From the NCBI GenBank assembly GCA_029532625.1, contig JARFXM010000005.1:1240001-1304000 (forward strand): a stretch of DNA of 64,000 nt, read 5' to 3'. Positions 34,918-46,900 of the stretch are shown here, piece after piece (position 1 is the stretch's first letter; each line of letters starts with the position of its first letter). The translations under genes and the position numbers were made by a program. The notes beneath the pieces are model-generated. The model was not told the DNA's origin. It did not search any database and saw nothing but the letters and a program-made list of their open reading frames with translations. The stretch is from Lomentospora prolificans (Eukaryota; Ascomycota; Sordariomycetes; Microascales; Microascaceae).

Positions 34918-36181
34918 ATGAGAGTCATTATTCGAGATGAGGCCGTCGAGGCAAGCGAGTATGTAGCCAACTACATCGTCGAACGCATCAAAGAGTTCGA
35001 GCCGACTCCTGAAAGGCCTTTCGTCCTTGGCCTCCCAACAGGGTCGAGTCCTCTGGGTGTGTACAAGGCTCTCGTCAGGCAATACAAGGCTGGAAGAGTA
35101 TGCGAGCACTCGTTTTTCTCGAGAAAGATTGCCTACAAGCGCTAATTTGAGCTAGATTTCCTTCAAACACGTCGTCACATTTAACATGGTGAGGCTCTTC
35201 ATTTTCGAGATTTACAAGATTTCCCTAGCCCTTTCTTATACCCTCTAGGATGAGTATGTTGGTCTACCGCGCGACCACCCCGAAAGTTACCACACGTTCA
35301 TGTGGACCAACCTCTTCTCCCACATCGACATCCACCCTCGTAACGCCCACATTCTAAACGGGAATGCCTCTTCCCTACCCGAAGAGTGTGCACGCTATGA
35401 GTCTCTCATTCGCCAAAACGGCGGCATCGACTTGTTCTTAGCCGGTGTTGGCGAGGATGGGCACATTGCCTTCAACGAGCCCGCGTCGAGTCTATCCTCT
35501 CGTACCCGTGTCAAGACACTCACGTATGACACTGTGCAGGCCAACTCACGCTTCTTCGGCGGGGATGTTGAGAAGGTCCCTAGGTTGGCCTTGACGGTCG
35601 GCGTGGGGACCGTACTTGAGGCGAGGGAAGTTGTCGCCGTGGTGTTGGGACGAAGAAAGGCCGTTGCGCTGCAGAAATGCGTGGAGGGCGGCGTCAGTCA
35701 TATGTGGACACTTTCATGTTTGCAACTTCATCCTAATGCCATGATCGTCTGTGACGAGGATGCCACGATGGAATTGCAGGTGAAGACGGTCAAGGTGAGT
35801 ATTTGCTTCGAATTTGGTGCTAGGCGAGCAATAGCTGACACTCAATAGTATTTCAAGAGCATTGAGTCGGGATCAAGGACTCCTTCGCCTCTTCATCCTC
35901 ACCCACCCAAATTCCCGGCGGAAGCCCTCCCCGTTCCCGAGACTGTCCTCAGCGCGACGGACGCCCCCGCCATCCTTCAGCCCTCTCCGGTGACCACACA
36001 ACTTCTCCACCCCGAAGGGACTTCAGCGGATGGTAAACCCTCTCCGTTGATCATCGGCCGTTCAGCCTCTCCTGATATGGACCTCGTCCCTGACCGCATG
36101 GGCTCGCGGATTTCTGGTGGACGCTTCGCTGGTAGGCTTTCTCCTCAGCCTAGCACTGTGCGGAGCTCGGTTGCGGTCTAG
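34918..36181 (+). CDS. dam1: Glucosamine-6-phosphate deaminase (NagB family) with C-terminal extension
   Basis: Exons 34918-35097, 35156-35188, 35249-35794 and 35849-36181 (363 aa; introns 58, 60 and 54 nt). Converts glucosamine-6-P to fructose-6-P and ammonia, the last step of GlcNAc catabolism. The phosphate loop LPTGSSPLGVYKAL begins at residue 39. Catalytic residues fall at the same numbers as in E. coli NagB: Asp72 (FNMDEYVGL), and Asp141, His143 and Glu148 in GVGEDGHIAFNEP. LTVGVGTVLEAREVV and a LQLHPN motif complete the core. The core ends near residue 253; exon 4 alone encodes a further ~110-residue Pro/Ser-rich, probably disordered tail not present in the bacterial enzyme. The 33-nt second exon is supported because it restores the TFNM-DEY motif. 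Symbol follows Trichoderma usage (nag1 in Candida). Confidence 0.95.
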
Positions 36182-37332
36182 AGGTCACGATGGGTTTTTG
36201 TTTGATTGGAACAGACAGATTGTCGGAGTGTCGAGCTATTGCGACGAGATGAGGGATCTTTGGGATTGGAATTTACGCGACAGAATGGAACTCTGAAGGA
36301 AAGACAGGAGACATGTACTGAAATTTTGCCGACGAAACATAACAAGACTGTAACAACATGGGCGCGCGAGAAAACTTTTGCATTGGGAAGTAGAGTTAAC
36401 TAGCTGGATATACCCGTTTGTTGAAAAAGATACCCTGTAGAATAAAGTTGAGAGTATTTGAGTTTTGTGCGTTTTACGTGCGTGCGTATTGTATTTGTTC
36501 ATCTCTCCTAGGTTTCTTTCTGCTCTTGGCCTTAAGGTCTTCCGAGGATGATATCACGATATTCAACTGGTGAGACGGACAGACAGCCCTCCACTTCCAG
36601 CCTGGAAATACGGTATAAATGAAAAAGTACAATTTTGAAAAAAAAAAAAAAAAAAAAGAAAGAAAAAAAAAAAGAAAAACATGCAACACCAGGGATTCGC
36701 TTGTCGTCACCGACCAAACTACTAATCTGGCCCTCACAGGCTTATCAATGGAAGAGCGGACGGGGTTCCGAGTTTTCCTGTGGGTATGGCCGCATGTATT
36801 AGCTCTCGTCCCAAAACTGCCTTGTAAACGCCCAACTCGGGGCGAGGGAGAGGTCAAGGCACGCGAGAGTCGATATGAGCTATTCCGGCAGCTGAATTAT
36901 GTCGGGTGACTAGGCAGGCCATCGACTGCAAGACTCGAGCGCATACTGAGGTTTCGGTCCAAGCGACGATTTTAACATTGTGAAAGTAAAAGAGTATTAA
37001 TCAAAACTCCTTGCTGGGGTATTCATCCTATCTTTCCTCACATCCCACTAGTACATATCCGACAAAAGAACCAAATCAAGGTGCTCGGTCTGCATGGCAG
37101 CACCATCCCGCCTACTCCTTCTCTTCTCGCACGCCTAGGGTAAAAAAGAAGAATATGCCCATGAGAAATGCGTGGGCACAAGGTTTGCGCCCCGAGAATA
37201 ATTACAGTGGATACAAGGTGCGCTCTTTGCAGCGGCCAAAACAAGGATAGAAGATATGCGAGTCATGATGGTCATCAAAAAAGCCCCCCTCCAAGAACTG
37301 ATTCCTGTCATCCTGGTCTCAAAGTAGTACAC
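36182..37332. other. Convergent 3' intergenic region with A20/purine tract
   Basis: Lies between dam1 (+) and ron1 (-). Contains a run of 20 A at 36638-36657 inside a purine-only stretch reaching about 36679. No gene seen; the frames over the tract are low-complexity artefacts. Confidence 0.5.
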
Positions 37333-39138
37333 TTACTCCGCCGAGAAGTAGAGTTTCTTCTTCGTCCGAATTTGTTGCGCCTTTACTTCTGGCGGCACGA
37401 TCGTATGGTGGACAATATGGGGACGGTATATCGCCTCTACGGGTGGCAACCTAGGAAGCAAATCTGTTAGCACCAAACTACCAACGCATTGATTATAACG
37501 GATTGCCAACATACCAATCATCGACGCTGAGGGGGAAATATTCGTAAAGCATATCCACTTCTTCCATTGGACTCTGACTCGGGTTTTGTGGATTCGTCGC
37601 CGAAGGCTTTGGTAATTGCGGACTCGCAGTCTCCGTGCTACCCTGCCCCGGACTTCTTTCGTCCTCTGACAACGATAGGCTTAGGGGCACCGAAGACGCG
37701 GGGCGGCCAGTATTTCTCTGCGTCCTCGGAGCAGAGGGGCGGGCTGGTGTGGCTCCGGTTGCCGAACTCCTCGCCGACGGACCATCCGTGGACCACGGCG
37801 GGATCGGCGGTCGCTGTGGGTTGGGTGACGTGGCCAATTTTTTAGCCGGGGGAGGCCCTTGGTTCGGTAGCGTGTACGGCTGTGGCCAATCATCGGATCT
37901 AAGGTTTCCCTGGGAGTGGTAACGCTTGAGGGTTTGGGAGAGGGAGTCCCTCTCCGCCTTGACGGATGTGTCGCTAGAGCTCGTGTTCGTGCCCTTCCTT
38001 TCCACCTTCTTATCACCCATGAGGGGTACGTCACGACGGCTGTCAAAGTTTCGGGGGCTTCTTCCACGCACAATGACGGGCCCTGATTGGACTTCGGCCA
38101 CCTTCACATAATCTCCTGACTTTAACTTGGCGAGAAGGTTAATCTGAACGATATAATGCTGCTGGAGTCCCTTTCTCCGGCCGTTGTTCGCCGTCGCATG
38201 CTTAAACTGCAGCCTTTTCCATGAAACAGGCAGGCCTGCAGGTGCCCCCGTCTCCGCATCTAGCAGGGCAGTCATATCGAGTGGCACGTTAGGTGGAGAC
38301 CCAGGCGCTTTGCTATCTTCTGTACCGGTGGCGCTCTTCCATGGTATCGAAATGATCTCTGTCGATTTGCCGTCAATGGATTCCATTGCCGTGATACTCG
38401 CGACTAGTTCGGCGATGGGTTCCCTGCCACCCTGTTCATTGACAACTTGGCTGACCGGTCTTGACACAGTGATCTGGCCTGAGCATTGCCACAGATTTCG
38501 CCGGTAACACGTAAGCTCGAGGGGTCGCCCTGTAGTCTCGCCAGCAAAGACGTCCTCCGCAACAAAAAACATTCCGTAGAGCTCGGCGGTCATGGATACT
38601 TCAGCGAACTGACCCCCATCATCGACGAGTGCGGCTTTGAGAATGGGTGCTGAGAAGCCGAGTAGTTTGTGATCTAGCTGTTCGGGGGTTGATGTTTCGT
38701 TTAAAGTATCGGGGTCTGGTACAGCTTCTTCGTATGGGCGGGCAGGGTAGGAAAAAGGATCTTCAAAGGTGGTGAAGGTGTCAAAGTCGTATGGCGCGGT
38801 GAAAGGCATAGGCGCTATGCCCCCCCCATTTACGGCGTCTCTGCGCAGGGAGCCCTGTGGTTAGCGGTTGCTACACGGTAATGGGTAATGGAACTATCGA
38901 AATATCCCTCTGCACCCAGTCGGGTTTTGTGACGGTATTGAAAACACTGTTTCAGTCTAAAGCGGAGAGGTTAGGTGAGAGAATAAAATAGAGGCACCTA
39001 CAGTGTGTAATCGTCAAAAGGCATGTCCTGAACGAAGCCATCCATGCCCAAACCCTGGGCAGGATTCAAGCTCATCGGGTCGTTTGAGGAGCTGTCGACG
39101 CCAGGTTGTAGCGCCGGCATGGAGTTGAAGGTTTCCAT
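37333..39138 (-). CDS. ron1: NDT80/PhoG-type transcription factor, RON1-like regulator of GlcNAc catabolism
   Basis: Proposed exons on the minus strand: 39138-39002, 38840-37515 and 37450-37333 (526 aa), introns 161 and 63 nt. An Ig-fold NDT80 DNA-binding domain spans about residues 100-325: LELTCYRRNLWQCSGQI, then WKRLQFKHATANNGRRKG, LQQHYIVQINLLAKL and SGPVIVRGRSPRNFDS. The region after it is Ser/Pro-rich, and the last exon carries the conserved C-terminal block DDWLPPVEAIYRPH and VHHTIVPPE found in VIB-1/RON1 relatives. The N-terminus is acidic and aromatic (activation-domain-like). The first intron could instead be two introns around a 9-nt exon, as both readings keep frame. Family role: NDT80-like factors bind CRCAAA elements; a cluster-resident member controls GlcNAc genes in Trichoderma. 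Direct control here is inferred from that and from location. Confidence 0.9.
38925..38933 (-). promoter_or_regulatory. Perfect Ndt80-type MSE (gNCRCAAAW) in ron1 intron 1
   Basis: The minus strand reads GTCACAAAA, a full match to the yeast Ndt80 middle sporulation element, inside the predicted first intron of the NDT80-family gene itself. By composition alone several such matches are expected in 64 kb, so the position rather than the match is what makes it notable. Possible autoregulatory site. Confidence 0.25.
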
Positions 39139-39809
39139 GGCATTCCGGGTAGACAGCCTGAAGAAGGCCAGCTGTGGGAGCCAAAGCGGTTTAGAAGTGT
39201 CTAGGTCACAGTTTTGTTGTTTCCCACTACTCTTGCGCCGATTGCTTAGAGGAAATGTCAGGGAGGAGGCGCTTCTTCGCGGTTAAATTGCCAGAGTGGG
39301 CGGTAATTGGGGATTGAGCCTGGGATCTCCTCCTCTGAATTTCCGTCTTGTCGTCAATCGAATGCGCGTTTGAGCAGGTCGGTGAGAGCCCTGTCGAAAA
39401 AAAAATAGGTTGAGAGAGTGAAGGTGAGCTAGAAGATGCGACAAAGGTAGGCCGGCGGAGGTCGTACAGCGGGGACGAGCGAAGGATGAATGTCGAATGT
39501 GGCGTGGCGAGGCAAAGGTGAAGATCAACGGCTTGGGGCGCCGAATGAGCTGACGTTTCTCGGCTCGCACAACAACAACAACGAGCGTTACAAATTGTGG
39601 AGGGCCGGTGATGACTGAGCTCTTCGTATCCCCTTCCTGCGTCTCGTCTTGAGTCTAGGTCTGCGAAACTTGTACACCTGGAGCAGTCGGGCGGAAGGTG
39701 TGCTGGACGGGATCACTTTACACTACTTTGGTACAGCGAAACGACAAAGGGACGGGCAGGTTAGTTACACAAGGCGAGGGAGCGAAAGGCCAGCGAAGCA
39801 CAGCCAGAA

Positions 39810-39869
39810 TAACAAATCGATAGGGTTTGGAGACGGGCAATAACAAATTGATAGGATTTGGAGACGGGC
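39810..39869. repeat. Two-copy tandem duplication, 31-bp period
   Basis: TAACAAAT-GATAG-TTTGGAGACGGGC appears at 39810-39838 and again at 39841-39869 with a 31-bp offset. The copies differ at two sites, both transitions (C39818 to T39849 and G39825 to A39856). Confidence 0.85.
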
Positions 39870-40444
39870 GGGAAGGGGAAAAAAAAATCAAAAGTGCGAC
39901 GTAGAGCGGAGATGCGCAAGAGATTAGACCGGGTAGGAGAATATTATTAGGAACAAGGAGGCAAGGCGCATGGAAACAAGGGAGTTGATTGAGCCAAGGC
40001 GATTCAATTCTAAAATCTGTGCACGCGGTAGTATGTTGCTGTAATGGGGGGTAGCAGGGCTTCCAAGAAGGAAGCTGGCTCTTCCTGCAGCCAGGCGAAT
40101 GATGAGAAGCTATTAGGCTTCGAACGGGAGCGGATTCAATCGTGCGATCGACTGAGGGGGGAATTCTGGGGATTGTGCGCCCGTCTCCAGGGGACTGGGG
40201 ATTGGCAGTTGAGGATAAATTGCGCCTTTACAAAGTGAGCAGATGGGGGAAGCAAGCGGGCAATGGAGACAAAAAGAGGAGCCAGGCGGCCCTAATAGGA
40301 CTTTGCCAGCAATAAGAGATCAATTTGATTGTAGGATCCATCCATCCCAGATAAGACCAGCCCCAGTTCGTCGCCGACCCTGGCTTGCCCCAAGCTCGGG
40401 TCATGGTTCACTGCGACATCGTCCCCGCGCCCCGCTCAACTCCG

Positions 40445-40474
40445 TATAATTATATATATATATATATTTATATA
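40445..40474. repeat. (TA)n microsatellite
   Basis: An almost pure TA dinucleotide tract, interrupted by ATT near each end. Confidence 0.85.
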
Positions 40475-41205
40475 CGAAGCATTGGATTCCTGCCCTCGTG
40501 CTGTGCCCGTCCTCCATTCCCATTCCCACTGGAGCTGGAGCACTTTTATCTCTGGTCGGACCACTAGAATTGTCCCTTAAGGCTGGCACTCATAGCCGCT
40601 GGCAAGTGCCTCGTCGCCTGCCGCTCGGCCGAGGGTTGAACGTTCTAAGAACCCCGCCATCTCTCCCCCTCGTTGCTGGCCGAGCCTGGCTCTGTGTTCA
40701 GTCCAGAACGCTAAGAAGGTGCCCCTGACACCTCCAGATTTAGCTTCTCGGTCTAACCCCGGCCACTCGCGCACGGCTGGCTGGTGTGGAGAAGCTCGCA
40801 GCCACCAATGACAACAGAAGGGTCCAAGCCGTCAAACCGTGCTGCTGGCAGTGGATCAATCACATCCATGTGAATTCGGAAAAGCGCGAGTCCTTTTGCA
40901 GCCGCGAGCTGGCATAATACCCGCACAAGACACTTGTACACAGAACATGCACCGAATCGACGCTGCATCGTCCCGAGAGCTCGGTTTAAGCTTGAGGAGA
41001 TCGCCCAACAAAGCAACGCAAATTGATATATTGAATGACTATATATAATTCTATACAGGGTATCATCTAGTTCTATACGAGAAACAGAATCTTCAACCGT
41101 AAATGCTTATCCGTTACGTGCCAATTTTAAGCCTTAGAATCCCTATCGTTCCAGCGGTCTGCTGGCTCGAACTACCGTCCATTCTCCCGATTCCATCATC
41201 ATGCA

Positions 41206-42661
41206 CTACCCACGCTGCCAGACCCGCTTCCCAAACTTCCAAACCTCGTCTAGTCTAAGTTGTATCATACCTCCCTCATCTGTTTCTTCGCCCAAGACGA
41301 TCAGATCAGCATCCGCTCCGTCATCTAGTGTTCCCTTGACTCGTTCGAGAGAAAGCATCGCTGCAGGAGTCGACGTGACAGCGCGCAAGGCTTCAGGAAT
41401 GCTCGTCCTGGTCCATGCGATTAGGTTATTAACACACTCGAGGAGGGTCGTCGAGCTAGAGAGTTGAGTTAGTGAGCTACATCTGATGTCTTATGTGCGC
41501 CAGATCGTGAGACGAAGGGGTCCTAGCAGTGACCTACCTGCCAGCTAGAGTATCCGACCCTTCTATCACGAGTTTCGATCCCTTCTTTACGATAGTATTG
41601 ATACCACTCCCATTTGCCCATTGGTACGATCCATCAGGGAGGCCCATCAAGTGCATCGCATCGGTCACAAGGATGAACCCATCGGGATGTGCGTTTAAGG
41701 CAATTTTTATAGTAGTCGGGTGAAGGTGGATGCCATCGGCAATGACGCCAAAGTAAGGCTTCTTAAGGCCATCCGAGTTTCCAAGCACGCCGAAAACTCC
41801 GGGATTTCGATGATGGAGCGGTTTCATGGCGTTGAAAAGGTGAGTTATCATACCCGCTCCAGCAGACACGGCGGCGGAAGCTTCCTCGTATGTCGCATCC
41901 GAGTGCCCAATGGAGAAAATGATACCCTTTGCTCTAATTTCGGGGATAAGACTTGTCATGTTCCCTAGCTCGGGTGCCGCCGTGATCATCCGAACAGGAG
42001 CTGGCTCGCCAGACTCGGAAGTTGTTAGATTGCTAGATCCATAGCAATCTTCAAGATCCTTGAAATTTTCTGCTTGCCTGAACACGTCGGTGTTGTGTAT
42101 GCCATTTTTTGACGGGTTGAGGAATGGTCCCTCGACGTGCGCACCAAGAGACTCGGCCCCGTCTTCCGCGACTTGAAGATGGCCAGATGGACCGAGGTGT
42201 GGGAGGACCTGGTTCGTGAAGGAGATTAACGTTAGTTAATGGTCATTGTCTGCCATATTGAGGATTGAAGGGCTGATATTTACCGCCTTATAAACGTCCG
42301 GCTTCTGGCTTGTAATCGTAGGAATGTACGATGTAACGCCGGTCTTGACAAGCCGCTTGTTCAAATCTTTCACCTGTTTGACATAGTCTGAACTATCACT
42401 AGGCTTGACAGAAAAATTGAATCCATAGGCACCGTTGAGTTGACATTCAATGAGCCCGGGGGATACAATCCGACCGTTAAGGTTTACCACCTCATCAGGG
42501 ATAAGGAGATGGTCATAAAATGATGCCTGGCTATGGACAATTTTGCCAGTTTCAGAACTGATCCATAAATCACCAGGGACGAGGGAGTTGCCGCGGAGGA
42601 GACGGCAGTTTGTGAACTTAGTGATGCCATTTTTGGCATGTTCCAAGGTTGCCGAAGGCAT
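41206..42661 (-). CDS. dac1: N-acetylglucosamine-6-phosphate deacetylase (NagA family, CE9)
   Basis: Minus-strand exons 42661-42284, 42208-41538 and 41455-41206 (432 aa; introns 75 and 82 nt). Removes the acetyl group from GlcNAc-6-P to give glucosamine-6-P, the substrate of the cluster's deaminase. Amidohydrolase-fold signatures are in order: VSPGLIECQLNGAYGFNFS early (fungal counterpart of the PGxID.Q.NG motif), AHVEGPFLNP with the metal-ligand Glu152, GHSDATYEEA with His228, HLFNAMKPLHHRNPG with His249, VIADGIHLHP, VTDAMHLMGLPDG with the catalytic Asp, and GSDTLAGSSTTLLECV. The splice after GSDTLAG restores the family-wide LAGS motif. Cytosolic; no signal peptide. It is divergent from the GH3-GNAT gene, with 1.26 kb between starts. 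Confidence 0.95.
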
Positions 42662-43919
42662 TTGAAGGAAGGAGATGCACCGAACAAAGGTATTGAGTGA
42701 AGAAAGTATGGACAGGTCACTAGCTTGGAACGATTCCGGATTCTGGTTAGCCCTCTCAAATCGGCAGCGATTCTCTCAGCTTGGGGTACGGGTGCGGACC
42801 CATGGTATCTATGTCTTTCTCTGGCACTCGTCAGGTTATCTCGGAGCCAGATCGGGGTGACGGAGAACTGAAATGTGTGGCTCGAGGCCCGATGAAACCC
42901 GAGCCTGGTAGCATTTGATAGTCGAAGCTTGCGAGGATGACTTATTCCAGTATGATAGAGTGGAGTAGTTAGCTCGACAGTGCGCTCTCGATTCAAACCA
43001 AACCAACGATGCGCGGCCCCGGCACTCGCCGTGTGTTACAACGCTACCCCAAACGCCAACCATGCCTCCCGGGCTAGACGTCACCGGCGAACTTGTGCTT
43101 CTTGCCGATAGGGAGCGGAGGGGCAAGATGCCATTCGAGGTCAGTGTTGGACCTCATGCCGGATTGGTTCGATGGCGTTTGTCATGTCGCGCTATGATGT
43201 CGAGCGTTGGACATACCACTACTCCGGCTTTTCTTTTCGGTCTACGACACATATGCAACGACGCCATCAAGGTTTGGGCCCGAACGTGACGGGATAGTCT
43301 TTTTTTGAGCTTTTAGTTCACAGTCGAGAAAGGACCGGAGGAGACGTTGGACTGGAGTGTACCATGACGAGGGTTGGTTGGCCTCATGCAACTTTACCAC
43401 TCGTCGCGTACTACTATCTCGACCCAAATGAGTTGAGGTGAGGTTGCGAGGAACTGTAACGTCGCATTTCACTAGTGGTTGAGTGTCCCAGAGAGGTTTA
43501 GCTTGGCGAAGAGATGGCGGGAATCGAATGGGAGGTCTGTCCAACTCGGTGGTTCCTGCCTACAAGAGAGAACATTGAGCGGCTGCAGGGTGCAAGTCTT
43601 GCGCCGATAATTTACCGGCTCCTCTCGACTCTCATGCTCCGTCCCATCCCCAAATGCGGAAGTGACAAGATACAAGCCATGTATAACCCCACTTCTCTAT
43701 TGTCTCACCGTCGGTGTCATGTCCACAGAGACTTGCTGACTTGGTCTTACAGTTGTGGCCCGCCTAAGCTATTGTTCCTTCCAGCCTCCCCCCACCCCAA
43801 CCATCCACACATTGATACACGCGAGCTCCGATCGCGTCCACCACCACACCTAGGAAGGCGGACATCGGCCACCCAATTATGCCATTCTTACAGCGACGTG
43901 CTGCAGCTGTTCACCCGCC
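42662..43919. promoter_or_regulatory. Divergent promoter region shared by dac1 (-) and the GH3 gene (+)
   Basis: 1.26 kb between two divergent cluster starts. No convincing gene lies inside; the small frames at 43062-43289 (+) and 43242-43544 (-) are not protein-like. CT-rich just before the GH3 start. I found no perfect NDT80 element in it; a TTTGTG core sits just inside dac1 exon 1 near 42609. Confidence 0.5.
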
Positions 43920-46900
43920 ATGGCTAACATAACCGATCTGGCCATGGACCCACTATGGCAGGACCTAGATAGGTATGTCCCAAACTGGTTCTTCATGCCC
44001 TGGCTATGAGGTAACGTCCTTTCATACCTCGTCCTGCCAAATATTCAGCTGTATAGAATATGCAATGTGGATTTTTCCTTGTATCGAGCTCATCTGTCTC
44101 GATGAGCCGTCGCAAGCTTCCGGTGCTTGTTTGCTCGAATGCGTGTGCTAATGCGTTTCGACCCCCTTGACAGGGTGATTGGGCAGTTGTTTATCATGGG
44201 ATGGGATGGAACAGAGGTGACGCCGCAGATTCGAAGCTTGATTCAAGATTTTCATATTGGCTCCATCATCCTAACGGCCAAGAACCTGAAAAGTTAGTAC
44301 GCCATGGTCCCGGTCCTATGTGTCTCACCTGTCCAGGCCTGTTGTCCCTGCTCGCTTCCCGTTGTCTTTTCCTTTTCAACCAATAAGCGCCCTATGCAAC
44401 GCGTTCCTTACAAGATTTCCCGGTGCTGTTGTTGACTGTGTACTTACATTTCTTGAACCCTTTACCCCCGTACCAGATGCCCAGGAGACGGCAAAACTTG
44501 TGCAAGAATTGCAAACGCTTGCTAAAGAAGCCGGCCACCGACATCCGCTTCTCATTGCCTTGGACCAAGAAAATGGAGGAGTCAACAGTCTTTTTGACGA
44601 GGACTACATCTGTCAGTTCCCTAGCCAGATGGGCGTAGCCGCTGCCGGTCGGCCGGAACTCGCCTATGAGGTTAGCAAAGCGACTGCTACGGAAATCGCA
44701 GCTTGTGGCATCAATCTTGTGCTCGGTCCCGTCCTCGACGTCCTGTCAAACACTCGTGATCAGCCTATTGCATGTAGGGCCACATCCGACGATCCTCAAG
44801 AAGTCTCCCAGTATGGCATAATGGCGATGAATGGCATCAAGGATGCTGGTGCCGGCTCTTGTGGCAAACATTTTCCAACTTATGGTAGTTTGGACTTCCG
44901 CGGATCTAGCGTCGACATGCCTGTTATTACACAAACCCTAGAGGAGCTTAGCCTCAGTGCCCTAGTTCCGTTCCGTGACGCCATCGCCAGTGGGAACTTG
45001 GATGCTGTCTTTGTAGGGGGCTGCAGGATATCCAACCCATCTATGAACGTCCAGCATGCCTGTCTATCGGATCAGGTTGTCGACGATCTCCTCCGAAACG
45101 AGATGGGCTTTCAGGGCGTTGCCATCTCCGAGTGCCTTGAGATGGAATCGTTGAGCCATGAAATCGGAGTGCAAAATGGTGTCGTCATGGGTGTTGAAGC
45201 AGGTTGCGATCTAATCCTGCTGTGCCGTGCGTATGACGTCCAGCTCGAGGCTATTCGAGGCCTAAAACTCGGCATCGATAATGGAATAGTCACAAGACAG
45301 CGCCTTTTCACCTCGCTAGAGCGGGTGCAGAGGCTGAAAGTAAAGTGCACGTCGTGGGCCAAGGCTTTGAATCCGCCTGGCATCTCTTTGCTTTCCAAGC
45401 TCCATCCCACTCACTCTGCTCTTTCTCGGCACGCCTACGATGACTCAATTGTTGTTGTTCGGGACAAGGAAAAGCTCATTCCCCTGAGCACCTCAATGAG
45501 ACAAGAAGAAGAGCTGCTACTACTTACGCCTCTAGTCAAGCCTCTACCCGCAACCAAGCTCACGAAGACCCTACTTGAGTCGAAGAGTTCCCAGGGGTCG
45601 GCGCCCACTAACCATGATAAGTGGGTTCACCGCGATCGCGGGACAGCTATCTTAAGTGGGGAAGAAGTATTCAGAGAGCTCGGTAGATCGCTTGCTCGGG
45701 CTCGGCATGGCAAACTCCTGCATACGAGCTATACTGCTAACGGAGTTAGGCCTGGTACGTCTGAGTTTGCCCCTTTAGAGATTGTATGACTTGGAATACT
45801 TTACTAACTCGCAGTTAGTCCACGAGAATCTAATAAACCGTGCCTCTGCTGTCATAATAGTCACCGCAGATGCCAAGCGCAACTTGTATCAAGCAGGCTT
45901 CACAAAGCATGTGGATATGATGTGTTCGATCCTTCGATCTAGGGGCCAAAAGAAGAACTTGATTGTCGTCTCTGTCAGCTCCCCCTACGACTTTGCACTA
46001 GATAAGTCTATTTCGACCTATCTTTGCACGTTCGACTATACTGAGAACGCTATGCATGCTTTGGTCAGAGCGCTTTGTGGAGAGACTACTCCGCGAGGAA
46101 CCTTACCGGGAACAATGAGGAGGAGCAGGAAGAGTATCAAATCCAAACAGTATTGGCTAGTTGAAGAGTATAATGCTGTGAGGGATGAAAGCGCACTAGA
46201 TGAACTCATCCGGAGTGTTGCGCTTGCGTCAGCCCCAGATCATCCATATCTAAAGACTAGCTCTGCCGCATCGTTTGAACTCACCAATCCTCGCGTAGCC
46301 GAGGCCCACTTCGTCGTGCGGAACAGCAGCACAGGAGCGTTGTACGGATTCGTTGCAACCTACCGCCTTGGTTCGACGGGAATCATCGGAGCGATCTTCG
46401 TAGATCCACAAAAGCGAGGCCTCTCCGTGGGCAGATCACTCCACCGACGTGCAATGCGGAGTTTACTTCAGGCCCGGAACGTCAAGAAGGTCCAGCTTGG
46501 GACAGTATTCCCCGGGGTATTTCTAGGAATACCCGTTGACGAGGGAAGTGCTGTGAAGGACTGGTTTGCCAGCAGCGGGTGGGATGTCCAATTCCCTCGG
46601 CGTCTCACCAATCTAGTCATCAATAACCTCGAGGCATGGACGGCGCCCGAAGGGCTCCTGCAGTCTATCCAGCGGGCTAATATAAGCTTTGACCTTATAC
46701 ACGGAATTGAGAACGCTGATACCGTACTCTCCCACGTGGCGTCTCAGTCGAACCCCGAAGTTGTCGAACTTTATAGAGAAGCCCTATCGAAGTCTTGCGG
46801 TGTAGTCCGTGCTAAGGACCCCCATGACCACCTCCTCGGTACGATTATAATCTGTAAAGAAGGGAATCCCCTATCTACCTTTATCCCCCCTTTGTTATCA

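Larger units (their letters stand above)
39139..41205. other. ron1 upstream region
   Basis: About 2.1 kb between the ron1 start and the dac1 stop, so essentially all ron1 promoter plus dac1 3' flank. Contains a short tandem duplication (39810-39869) and a (TA)n tract (40445-40474), listed separately. No gene recognised; the C-terminal-like frame at 39570-39283 (-) is low-complexity. Confidence 0.45.
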
